Source: JANWJE01 sp044326545
GTDB lineage: Bacteria; Chlamydiota; Chlamydiia; Chlamydiales; Parachlamydiaceae
Assembly: GCA_044326545.1 (NCBI GenBank)
Contig: JBIRBM010000008.1
Coordinates: 1-64,000 of the forward strand
DNA length: 64,000 nucleotides
Reading direction: 5' to 3'
Under the pieces are notes generated by a model. It saw nothing but the letters and a program-made list of their open reading frames with translations. It made no database searches and was not told the origin of the DNA. The first letter of the stretch is position 1. Each line of letters begins with the position of its first letter. The position numbers were made by a program, and so were the translations under genes. Of this stretch, positions 44,547 to 53,006 are shown piece by piece.

Positions 44547-44620
44547 CGTCCTCGGCGCGACTCGAACGCGCGGCCTGTTGCTTAGGAGGCAACCGCTCTA
44601 TCCACCTGAGCTACGAGAAC
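44547..44620 (-). tRNA. tRNA-Arg (anticodon CCT)
   Basis: The minus strand gives a 74-nt cloverleaf: acceptor GTTCTCG/CGAGGAC with one G-T pair, D-arm GCTC/GAGC, anticodon arm GTTGC-CTCCTAA-GCAAC (anticodon CCT, Arg AGG codons), and T-arm GCGCG-TTCGAGT-CGCGC. No CCA is encoded. It lies between bioY and gnd with no sign of an integrated element. Confidence 0.95.
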
Positions 44621-44790
44621 TTGTAAGATGATGTCATTTTTTTGGGCTAGAGGCACAATAAAAATAATGGTGAAAAACAAGATTATAATCATAAATTTCT
44701 TTGTAGGAAATCTATTTTTTATGTGTTATGCAATAAGGCGATTTTAACCACCCATCTTACGTAGATCAGTTAAAAAATTGTAGAGTCGAG

Positions 44791-44819
44791 TTGAAATAAG
44801 AAAAAAAAATATTTATAGT
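44791..44819 (+). promoter_or_regulatory. Sigma-70-type promoter for gnd
   Basis: TTGAAA (44791-44796), a 17-bp A-rich spacer and TATAGT (44814-44819) match the -35/-10 pattern closely, 33 bp upstream of the gnd start. The transcript might extend into the export operon, since only 48 bp separate gnd from the TolC-like gene. Confidence 0.55.
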
Positions 44820-44852
44820 ACGATTCTTCAAACCTTAAAAAAAAGGAATCAT

Positions 44853-46301
44853 ATGTTAGAAGCAGATATTGGATTGATCGGCTTAGCTGTTATGGGACAG
44901 AATTTGGTCTTGAATATGCATGACCGTGGCTATGCAGTTGCTGTTTATAATCGAACAGTCTCTAAGGTGGATGAGTTTTTGGCCGGTCCTGCCCGGGGAA
45001 CAACAATTCAAGGTGCACACTCCTTGGAAGAATTTATCAAAATACTGAAGCGGCCTCGTCGCATTATGCTCATGGTTAAGGCCGGAGATCCGGTGGATGA
45101 ATTTATCAATCTCTGTGTTCCTTTTCTTGAGCCAGGTGATATTATAATTGATGGCGGCAATAGTCTTTATACTGATACCAATCGCCGCTGCAGGGCTTTA
45201 GGTGATAAAGGGATTCTTTTTATTGGAGCCGGAATATCGGGAGGGGAAGAGGGAGCCCGCAACGGACCCTCTATTATGCCGGGGGGCAATCCTGCCGCAT
45301 GGCCGTATGTCAAAGAAATTTTTCAAGCAATCAGTGCGAAAGTTGAAGGAGAGCCATGTTGCGAATGGGTGGGTCCTGAAGGTGCAGGGCACTATGTCAA
45401 AATGGTGCATAATGGGATTGAATATGGAGATATGCAATTAATTTGCGAGGCTTATTCCCTGCTTAAAAATGGTCTTAAATTAAGTGCTGATGAGTTAAGC
45501 CAAACCTTCACAGAGTGGAATGGTCAAGATTTGAATAGCTATCTGGTTGAAATTACTGCAAAAATTTTTGAAGTGAAGGATGTTGACGGGACTTTTCTCC
45601 TTGATCACATTTTAGATGTTGCCGGACAAAAAGGGACTGGTAAGTGGACTGTCATGAATGCGCTTGATTTAGGGATGCCTTTGACTTTAATAGGAGAAGC
45701 TGTCTTTGCAAGATGTTTATCTGCAATGAAAGATGAGCGGGTCGCTGCCAGTCATTTACTTAAAGGTCCTAAGACTGAATTTAGAGGGGATCGCCACGCT
45801 TATATTGACTATATTGGTCAAGCCCTTTATTCCTCAAAAGTGATTAGCTACGCCCAAGGATTCATGCTCATGGAGCAAGCTGCAAGAGATTATGGCTGGC
45901 AGCTTAATTATGGTGGAGTCGCCTTGATGTGGAGGGGAGGGTGCATTATTCGCAGTCAATTCCTTGGTAAAATTAAAGAAGCATTCACGCAAAATCCGAC
46001 ATTGAAGAATCTCCTCCTTGATTCCTATTTCATTACACAGCTACAGGCAAGGCAAGAGGGGTGGAGGCTAGCAGTGATCAAATCAGTGGAAATCGGCATT
46101 CCGGTCCCTTGTATGAGCACAGCTCTCTCTTTTTATGATGGCTATCGCTCTGCTCAATTGCCGGCAAATTTATTGCAAGCACAGCGGGATTTTTTTGGAG
46201 CTCATACTTATGAGCGTATAGATAGCCCAAGAGGACAATTTTTTCATACTGATTGGACAGGAACTGGAGGAAATGTGAGTTCAAGTTCCTATAATGCTTA
46301 A
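44853..46301 (+). CDS. gnd: 6-phosphogluconate dehydrogenase
   Basis: Gnd oxidatively decarboxylates 6-phosphogluconate to ribulose-5-phosphate with NADP. The nucleotide-binding G-L-A-V-M-G-Q-N-L, the N-R-T motif after strand 2, the substrate-binding G-I-S-G-G-E-E-G-A-R-N-G-P-S-I-M-P-G-G, and the catalytic Lys/Asn in Y-V-K-M-V-H-N-G-I-E-Y-G-D are all present. The 482-residue length is normal. AAAGGA precedes the ATG. It is followed 48 bp later by the TolC-like gene of the export operon on the same strand. Confidence 0.97.
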   Translation: MLEADIGLIGLAVMGQNLVLNMHDRGYAVAVYNRTVSKVDEFLAGPARGTTIQGAHSLEEFIKILKRPRRIMLMVKAGDPVDEFINLCVPFLEPGDIIIDGGNSLYTDTNRRCRALGDKGILFIGAGISGGEEGARNGPSIMPGGNPAAWPYVKEIFQAISAKVEGEPCCEWVGPEGAGHYVKMVHNGIEYGDMQLICEAYSLLKNGLKLSADELSQTFTEWNGQDLNSYLVEITAKIFEVKDVDGTFLLDHILDVAGQKGTGKWTVMNALDLGMPLTLIGEAVFARCLSAMKDERVAASHLLKGPKTEFRGDRHAYIDYIGQALYSSKVISYAQGFMLMEQAARDYGWQLNYGGVALMWRGGCIIRSQFLGKIKEAFTQNPTLKNLLLDSYFITQLQARQEGWRLAVIKSVEIGIPVPCMSTALSFYDGYRSAQLPANLLQAQRDFFGAHTYERIDSPRGQFFHTDWTGTGGNVSSSSYNA

Positions 46302-46349
46302 AAACCATTCATAAGTGCCACATAGTGAAATTCCTTAGGAATACGATTG

Positions 46350-48167
46350 ATGTATGTAATCGACTTCTTGCATAGCTCCATTTATTTGGCAATATTGCAT
46401 CTTGTGTCCTTTTTATCGCTGAATTTTTCGCTGATATGTCACCCTATTGCGCAAAAATTTAGCGATAAATCTGCTCAACAATCACCACATTTTTTAAGAC
46501 CCCTCTTCCTGTTTTTTGTCGTCCTATCTTCCATTTTATTTTCTTTGCAAACCGAGCTAAAGGCCGAAGAAGCGGAACCCTTATTGATCGCAAATAAGGG
46601 TGAAAACGCTCTTTTGGTCTCCAAAATATTTCATCCGATGAGTTTAGATGATGCCCTTATTTCGACCCTCTATCGCCAAGTAGAAATTAAAATTGCCCAG
46701 TGGAATATTTATTTTCAAAAAGGGGTCATTCAAGCAGCGGCAGGACCTTTTGATCCGGTCTTCAACGATCTTTACACAGACACTGCAATTAATGATGAAG
46801 AGGATTTTTCAAGTAATACTCGATCAAATTTAAAAGCCAGTGTCTTTAATAATGCATTTAGTGCAAAAAAAACGACCCGTTTAGGGTCTATATTTACCCT
46901 GCGATCCGATTTTGAAAGGACGAATAGCCTTTTCCAAGCGCTAACAGGCGCCACTCCAAATCAGAGATATAATCTAGGAAGTCTCGCTCTCCAAGTGGAG
47001 CAGGCTCTTCTTAGAGGGGGATGGAATGGAATCAATTATCAAAATGAAAAAGCGGCCATTCGCCAGCTTGACGCCGTCAAGTATGATTTTCTTCAAACTC
47101 TATCACAAAAGGTTCTTGCCACAGCAAATGCTTATTGGAATTTTGTGGCTGCGATTAAGCGATTAAAAGTCAATCAAGAGGTCTTGGAAAGATTTGAAAA
47201 ATTAAAGATCAGTACACAAAAGTTGATTGATGCCAATGAGGCTGCTGCAGGAGATCTTTTCCAAATATTAGCTTCTCTTGAGATTAAAAAAAATCTTGTG
47301 GTCGCTGCTCAATACACCCTTTATCTGACGATGCAGCAACTCCTCTTTGCAATAGGAGCGATGGATGTTAAATTGTCTTGTGATGAGGTCGATTTTGACC
47401 AAGTGATTGATGTTTATCCTCTATTTCCCAATATTGAATCAGATCTTAGCTCGTTATCAAGGCAGACGAATGACCTCATTAGCTACGCAATGAAAGAGCG
47501 TTTTGATGTTCAATCAGCTCTGATTATGGAAGAAGTCTCCTCTTTAACTCTTGTTGGATTAAAAAATGATCGACTGCCGCAATTAAATTTTTTTGGAGAA
47601 ATGGTGACCAGTGATTACAAGCTAGGACATCGCGCTAAAAATCTCTATTCAGATTTACGATTCGATCATCCTCAGATGAATTGGAGTGTTGGCCTCTCAT
47701 TTTCTGCCCCTCTTTATAATGATGCAGCCATTGGGGCATATAAACAAGGATTGGCCACCCTGAATCAAAACATTCTTCAAACGCAATTGATTAAAGAACA
47801 ACTGATCCGTGATGTTTTAACCACTTTAAAGAATCAAATGGATCTTTCTTTACGGATAGCAGATGTGAATCAATCTGTGCAGTATTATGAAAAAGTTGTA
47901 GCTGATCAAAATGAAAAGCTTGCAGCCGGATTTACAACTCTTTTTGAGTTGATCACTTATGAAACGGATTTGGCCGACGCGCGTCTACTCCAAATCAACT
48001 TATATACAGATTATCATACAAATCTTGCTGATCTGCGTTATTTTTCAGGGACGTTGATTTTTCTTGAAGATCAGAGAAGGATTACGTTTGGGGATCTTAC
48101 GAAGGTTCCAATACCGAATATGGAAGGGACTGCAAAGAAGAGTCCTTTGACATTCCCCGTTTTTTAA
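46350..48167 (+). CDS. TolC-like outer-membrane efflux protein
   Basis: This is the predicted outer-membrane channel of the export operon. The mature part has the helix-rich layout of outer-membrane efflux proteins: a first repeat around residues 90-300 (A-L-L-R-G-G-W-N-G, then L-Q-T-L-S-Q-K-V-L-A-T-A-N-A-Y-W-N-F) and a second around 370-590 (R-F-D-V-Q-S-A, L-P-Q-L-N-F-F-G, F-S-A-P-L-Y-N-D, A-A-G-F-T-T-L-F-E-L). Two hydrophobic segments come first, at about residues 3-30 and 48-68; the second, ending L-K-A before E-E-A-E, looks like the true signal peptide, so the real start may be later or the N-terminus unusual. At 605 residues it is longer than TolC. TAGGA lies upstream. Confidence 0.88.
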   Translation: MYVIDFLHSSIYLAILHLVSFLSLNFSLICHPIAQKFSDKSAQQSPHFLRPLFLFFVVLSSILFSLQTELKAEEAEPLLIANKGENALLVSKIFHPMSLDDALISTLYRQVEIKIAQWNIYFQKGVIQAAAGPFDPVFNDLYTDTAINDEEDFSSNTRSNLKASVFNNAFSAKKTTRLGSIFTLRSDFERTNSLFQALTGATPNQRYNLGSLALQVEQALLRGGWNGINYQNEKAAIRQLDAVKYDFLQTLSQKVLATANAYWNFVAAIKRLKVNQEVLERFEKLKISTQKLIDANEAAAGDLFQILASLEIKKNLVVAAQYTLYLTMQQLLFAIGAMDVKLSCDEVDFDQVIDVYPLFPNIESDLSSLSRQTNDLISYAMKERFDVQSALIMEEVSSLTLVGLKNDRLPQLNFFGEMVTSDYKLGHRAKNLYSDLRFDHPQMNWSVGLSFSAPLYNDAAIGAYKQGLATLNQNILQTQLIKEQLIRDVLTTLKNQMDLSLRIADVNQSVQYYEKVVADQNEKLAAGFTTLFELITYETDLADARLLQINLYTDYHTNLADLRYFSGTLIFLEDQRRITFGDLTKVPIPNMEGTAKKSPLTFPVF

Positions 48168-48193
48168 TTTTTGGTTTTAAGAGGATGTTGATC

Positions 48194-49543
48194 ATGTTTA
48201 AACCGGAGGTGGAGCCGGAAAATTTATTCAGGGCAAGCGCGTTAAGAAAGCGAATGGAGGATGAAGGATCTCATGAGTTATTGACAATCGTCCCCAATCA
48301 CAATCGCTTGGGTTTTTATTTCATCATCATCGTTTTTCTCTTGATTCTTTTCTGGTTATTTTTTGGTGCGCTCCCTGTTGAAATTAAGGGGAACGGAATT
48401 TTTATGAAGGAAAAGGGCTTTTATCCGGTTGAATCCGTTTCAGACGGGGGGGTTAACACAATATTTCCTTCAATAGGAAGCGATGTGAAGGAGGGGGATC
48501 CGCTCTTTCTCATTTCCAACACAAAGCTTGACATCTCATTGGAATATGCCAATCAACAATTAGCCTCTTTAGAAGCCTATTATGAGAAACTTAAACTGAA
48601 TTATGGAGTAGAAGAGGAAAAATTAAGGAAGGGGTTGAACGAACAGATTGCAAGCAATCAGGCGAAGGTTGAAAAAATGGCCAAACAGATTCCTGGATTA
48701 GAAGAAGATTATGAGAAAAAGAAAAGATTATTAAAAGAGGCGTTGGTTAGCACAAACACAATATTAAATGCCGAAAATCTTCTCCTTAAAACACAGACGG
48801 CTCTTGAGGCCGCAAAATCAACCATTGCCTCTTTAGAAGCAAACCTTAATAAAACTTATCATACAGAGGAACTGAGTGCTCTGGAGCAAAGAATTCTTAA
48901 GCAGAAAGAAAATCGGGATATTTTGTTATTAAATAAAAAAATGAGCCAAATCAATAGCCCTTTTAATGCGCATGTGTTGGAAATTCTGGTTCACGTTGGG
49001 GAGCCTGTCAAGGCGCGGATGAAATTGATGTGGATTGAAAACAGTGGAGAGGGGAGCCATGATATTGTGATTTATGGGTTTGTCCATCCTGAAATAGCAA
49101 AAAGAATGAGGGTGGGACAAAACGTTTATATTCATCCGATGAATATTAATGCTCAAGAATTTGGGGCGCTTAATGGTAAAATCACGGACATTTCCCCTGC
49201 AATTGTTGTTCAAGAACAAATTGGACTGTTCATTCATGACAAAAGTCTTGAAAGTTATTTGACGGAGGGATCTCCAAATAATCATATGATCATGATCAAA
49301 CCTGAAATCGATTCTTCCACGATCAGTGGCTTTAAATGGACCTCCGGAAAAGGAATCCCTTTTAAAATTCCCACCGGAATGGTGTGTTCAATTTCGGGTG
49401 TTGCCTATTACGAAAGACCGATTGTGACATTCATTTCATTGGCACAGCTTGATGCATGGTTTGATCGGCTGCAAAAATGGCTGAATTCTTGGTTTTTACA
49501 AGACTCGAATGCAGGGGGATTCTTTGAACAGCAGTCCTCTTGA
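48194..49543 (+). CDS. NHLM-type HlyD-family secretion protein
   Basis: This is a periplasmic adaptor (membrane-fusion protein) that would link the inner-membrane ABC exporters to the TolC-like channel. It opens L-F-R-A-S-A-L-R-K-R-M-E-D-E, then D-E-x-S-H-E-L-L-T-I-V-P, a pattern that recalls the NHLM bacteriocin-system secretion protein, followed by one membrane helix (F-Y-F-I-I-I-V-F-L-L-I-L-F-W-L-F-F, about residues 40-58). A lipoyl-like half, a coiled-coil hairpin (about 115-230) and a beta-barrel half follow. The start at 48194 is nine bases after AAGAGG; ATG 48185 would abut it. The 3' end overlaps the next gene. Confidence 0.88.
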   Translation: MFKPEVEPENLFRASALRKRMEDEGSHELLTIVPNHNRLGFYFIIIVFLLILFWLFFGALPVEIKGNGIFMKEKGFYPVESVSDGGVNTIFPSIGSDVKEGDPLFLISNTKLDISLEYANQQLASLEAYYEKLKLNYGVEEEKLRKGLNEQIASNQAKVEKMAKQIPGLEEDYEKKKRLLKEALVSTNTILNAENLLLKTQTALEAAKSTIASLEANLNKTYHTEELSALEQRILKQKENRDILLLNKKMSQINSPFNAHVLEILVHVGEPVKARMKLMWIENSGEGSHDIVIYGFVHPEIAKRMRVGQNVYIHPMNINAQEFGALNGKITDISPAIVVQEQIGLFIHDKSLESYLTEGSPNNHMIMIKPEIDSSTISGFKWTSGKGIPFKIPTGMVCSISGVAYYERPIVTFISLAQLDAWFDRLQKWLNSWFLQDSNAGGFFEQQSS

Positions 49544-50771
49544 ACCCCAGGTTATCATTGAGGGATTAAATATCCTTCCCAATAAAAGCCGGATTCTTCT
49601 AGTGGTGTTAGTCCTCCTCCTCCTCCTCTTAATAAACTGGGGGTTTTCTTCGTGGATTCCCATCAAAACGATGGGAAATGGCATTACGCTGACCAAAGGA
49701 GGATTATATGACGTGACAGCGAACACCGATGGATGGGTTGTTGGGCTTCATGTGAAAACAGGAGAAACAATTAAAAAGGGAGATCTTCTTGTTGAAATTC
49801 AAAATATGGGGACACATCTTCTTCTTGAATCAACACAAACTCGCAAAGAAAATTTAGAAAACGAATACCAAAGACTGCAAGATCAAATTCAAATAGAATC
49901 AACTGCTCGCACAACGGCTTTAAATAGAGCGATTGAAGCGACGCAATATTCCATTAATCAAATGGAGCAGCGAATGAAATCGCTCAATTACGAAATTGAA
50001 AGGCGGCATCAACTCTATAAAAAAGGACTCATCAGCGGAGCATTAGTCAAAGAAACAGAATCGGAGCTTTTACAAGAACAGATTAACATTGAAACAGCGA
50101 AAGGGAATTTGGCATCCCTCTATATTGATCTATCAAAAGGATATCGGGTAGAGGAGTTGAGCAATAAAGAATGGGAAATCCAGGATGTTGAAAAAGATCT
50201 GGCTGTCCTCAAAGCGCAAATCAACCTAGAAAAGATTTATAGTCGTTTTGATGGACGTGTCGTTGGATTACAGGCAGAAGAGAAGCAGAATGTCAGTTTT
50301 GGGGATCACCTCCTCCTGATTGAATCAACGGAGGAGAGCGATGATGCGTTTAATATTAGAGGCTATTTTTCGGTGGAATCAGGTGCGGATATTGTCAAAG
50401 GAACTCCTGTTGCCATCACCTTTGCTCATTTACGACGAAATGAATATGGGACGATGAAAGGAGTTGTTCAAAGCGTATCTGAGTTTGCTATTTCAACAGA
50501 TAGTTTATTCAAAACGCTTTATAATACGGAGTTGATTAAAACGCTTTTTGGACATTCATCTGCCGTCATTGAAATTATTGTTTTACCTCTTAAAGATCCT
50601 GATCACCCCCATCAATATCTTTGGTCAACGCCCTCTTCTCTGCATGTTGAAATCACCACAGGGACCTTATGTACTTTGCAGGCGACAATCGAAGAGAGGA
50701 GGCCGTTTTATTTTATTTTCCCCCTTCAATCATTAAAAAATAAACCGATCCTTCAATTTGACGAGCATTAA
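49509..50771 (+). CDS. Second HlyD-family adaptor
   Basis: This 420-residue protein has the same architecture as its neighbour: a single N-terminal membrane helix (I-L-L-V-V-L-V-L-L-L-L-L-L-I-N-W, about residues 29-45), a lipoyl-like half (G-L-Y-D-V-T-A-N-T-D-G-W-V-V-G), a coiled-coil hairpin (about 105-225) and a second half (Y-S-R-F-D-G-R-V-V-G-L). Having two adaptors in tandem points to duplication with divergence, or to one adaptor per ABC protein. The ATG at 49509 has no ribosome site; an in-frame TTG at 49524 has AGGGGGAT just upstream and may be the real start. It overlaps the previous gene by 35 bp and ends 3 bp before the next. Confidence 0.85.
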   Translation: MQGDSLNSSPLEPQVIIEGLNILPNKSRILLVVLVLLLLLLINWGFSSWIPIKTMGNGITLTKGGLYDVTANTDGWVVGLHVKTGETIKKGDLLVEIQNMGTHLLLESTQTRKENLENEYQRLQDQIQIESTARTTALNRAIEATQYSINQMEQRMKSLNYEIERRHQLYKKGLISGALVKETESELLQEQINIETAKGNLASLYIDLSKGYRVEELSNKEWEIQDVEKDLAVLKAQINLEKIYSRFDGRVVGLQAEEKQNVSFGDHLLLIESTEESDDAFNIRGYFSVESGADIVKGTPVAITFAHLRRNEYGTMKGVVQSVSEFAISTDSLFKTLYNTELIKTLFGHSSAVIEIIVLPLKDPDHPHQYLWSTPSSLHVEITTGTLCTLQATIEERRPFYFIFPLQSLKNKPILQFDEH

Positions 50772-50774
50772 AAT

Positions 50775-53006
50775 ATGGAAAATAGCCCCAGCAGAACGAT
50801 TCAAAAGAAAAAATCCAGGCGGGTGAAGACGCCTACCGTCATTCAAATGGAGGCAGTTGAATGCGGTGCTGCTTCATTAGGGATTATTCTTGGCTATTAT
50901 GGCTGTTATGTCCCCCTTGAAAAACTTAGGGTTTTATGCGGTGTGACGCGCGATGGAAGCAATGCTCTTAATATCATTAAAGCCGGTCAATCACTAGGTT
51001 TAGAAGGAAGGGGGTTTCGTAAAGAGCTCGATCAACTGGCTGATCTTCCTTTGCCTTTTATTGCGCATTGGGGTCTTAATCACTTTTTGGTGATCGAAGG
51101 ATTTTCCGATCGTGATGTGTATATTAACGACCCCGCTACAGGGCCGCGCAAAATTTCATATCGTGAAATGGATGCCAATTTTACAGGCATCATTTTAAGT
51201 TTCATTCCGGGTTCGAGTTTTAAAAAAAATGCAAAGCCCTCCCTTTTTTCGAGCTTCTTTTTTCGCCGAATGGTTCAATCAAAAGGAGCTCTCTCTCTGA
51301 TTATTTTGGTTTCTCTTTGTATCATTATTGTGCAACTTTCTCTTGCGGCGTTTTCTCAGGTTTTCTTGGATTATTTGGTACAAGGAAAAGCCTTGGATTT
51401 AGCCTCTTATTTTATATGGGGAATGTGTTTTCTCTTTATTTTGATGGCCCTGTTTAGCTCTCTTAAAGAGCAGCTCCTTAATCGACTTTATTTAAAGCTT
51501 TCGATCCTTTTTTCAACTGAATTTTTCTGGCATATCATTTCACTTCCCATTTCCTTTTTTGCCCAGCGCTATGCGGGAGAAATTGCCCATCGGATGAGTT
51601 TGAATGACAGCGTCGCATCGTCTTTAGTGATTGTTGCGACAAAAGGTGTTTTAAATGTGTTGTTAGCCTCTGTATTTGGCGTTGTTCTTTTTTGCTACGA
51701 TACTTTGATTGCTTCCATTACACTTGCAATTGTGTTAATCAATCTTTCTGTGATTTATTTTCTCTATCGCTCTCGTCAAGATGCTTATGCTTGTTATCAG
51801 CAAGTGATAGGGAAAAGCAACGCTTTTTCAATTGGAGGACTTGGGAGCATTGAAACCCTGAAAGCAACAAGCTCCGAGTCAAAATTTTTCTCGCGCTGGA
51901 TCGGCTACTATACAAAATCTCTTAATGTCCTTCAAAATATGACCAAAATAGATGTGATAAGCGGTGTTCTCCCTCCTTTTTTGGAAGCGATTGGGACAAT
52001 GTCTGTTTTGATGGTTGGAATTTGGAGGATCATGAATGGTGATTTAACTGTCGGAATGCTGTTGGCTATTACGATCATTGTGAAAAATTTCACATGGCCT
52101 GTTTACTCGCTATTAGGGCTTATTCAATCGATTCAACTGGTGAAAGTAAACGCAGAACGATTGGAAGATGTCCTTAAAAATCCTTCGGATCCCGCTTTAA
52201 AAATCGCCGACGATTCGTTTAAGAATCCAGATGCCCATCATCCCACAATAAAATTAGAGGGGTTTTTAGATGTTAAAAATATTTCGTTTGGATTTAATCC
52301 TAATGCAGATCCAATCTTTGAAGAGGTTTCTCTTTCTTTAGCTCCGGGAAGGAGTGTCGCCCTTGTTGGCGAATCGGGGAGCGGAAAATCAACAATTGCT
52401 AAGCTGATTGGGGGGTTCTTTGTTCCTTTAAAAGGTGAGATTCTATTTGATGGGCTACCTCGAGCTGAAATTTCAAGAACCCTGATGACAAATTCTCTTG
52501 CCATTGTTGAACAAGAACCCTCTCTTTTTTCCGATACAATTCGAGATAATATTACCCTGATGGAGCGCTATCCGATACAAGAAGATGTCATCCGTGCCGC
52601 GCAAGATGCTTGTATTCATGATGATATTATGAAAAGAAAAGGAGGGTATGATTTGATGTTAGAAGCCAATGGAGTGAATCTCAGCGGAGGTCAAAGGCAA
52701 CGGCTTCAGATTGCGCGTGCCCTTTATCGTGATCCAACGATTCTCATTTTAGATGAAGCCACAAGTGCTCTTGATTCTGAAACAGAGGCTGAGGTGATTA
52801 AAAATATTAGGAGGAGAGGGTGCGCATGTTTAATGGTGGCTCATCGTCTAAGCACTGTGATGAATTGTGATGAAATTCTCGTTCTTTCTAAAGGCAGGGT
52901 TGTCCAAAGAGGCTCTCATGCAGAATTAATGAAGGAGCCCGGACAATATAAAACGTTAGTCGAAATTGAGAAATTCAAAGAACAAGTCGAGGCAGGGGCG
53001 ATATGA
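50775..53006 (+). CDS. C39-peptidase ABC exporter (NHLM peptidase/ATPase)
   Basis: The protein would cleave a double-glycine leader and export the peptide. The N-terminal C39 peptidase has Gln24, the catalytic Cys30 in M-E-A-V-E-C-G-A, His103 in L-N-H-F-L-V-I and Asp119 in Y-I-N-D-P-A-T-G. Six membrane segments follow (about residues 165-430). The ABC domain has Walker A G-E-S-G-S-G-K-S-T near 532, the signature N-L-S-G-G-Q-R-Q-R near 635 and Walker B I-L-I-L-D-E-A near 655, so all catalytic parts look intact. The 743-residue length suits peptidase-containing transporters of the NHLM set. Its stop overlaps the next start as ATGA. Confidence 0.95.
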   Translation: MENSPSRTIQKKKSRRVKTPTVIQMEAVECGAASLGIILGYYGCYVPLEKLRVLCGVTRDGSNALNIIKAGQSLGLEGRGFRKELDQLADLPLPFIAHWGLNHFLVIEGFSDRDVYINDPATGPRKISYREMDANFTGIILSFIPGSSFKKNAKPSLFSSFFFRRMVQSKGALSLIILVSLCIIIVQLSLAAFSQVFLDYLVQGKALDLASYFIWGMCFLFILMALFSSLKEQLLNRLYLKLSILFSTEFFWHIISLPISFFAQRYAGEIAHRMSLNDSVASSLVIVATKGVLNVLLASVFGVVLFCYDTLIASITLAIVLINLSVIYFLYRSRQDAYACYQQVIGKSNAFSIGGLGSIETLKATSSESKFFSRWIGYYTKSLNVLQNMTKIDVISGVLPPFLEAIGTMSVLMVGIWRIMNGDLTVGMLLAITIIVKNFTWPVYSLLGLIQSIQLVKVNAERLEDVLKNPSDPALKIADDSFKNPDAHHPTIKLEGFLDVKNISFGFNPNADPIFEEVSLSLAPGRSVALVGESGSGKSTIAKLIGGFFVPLKGEILFDGLPRAEISRTLMTNSLAIVEQEPSLFSDTIRDNITLMERYPIQEDVIRAAQDACIHDDIMKRKGGYDLMLEANGVNLSGGQRQRLQIARALYRDPTILILDEATSALDSETEAEVIKNIRRRGCACLMVAHRLSTVMNCDEILVLSKGRVVQRGSHAELMKEPGQYKTLVEIEKFKEQVEAGAI

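Noticed and set aside
46330..46342. ATTCCTTAGGAAT palindrome before the TolC-like gene
   Set aside because: A 13-bp palindrome with a single-base centre cannot form a hairpin and is short enough to be chance; it may just contain the ribosome site.
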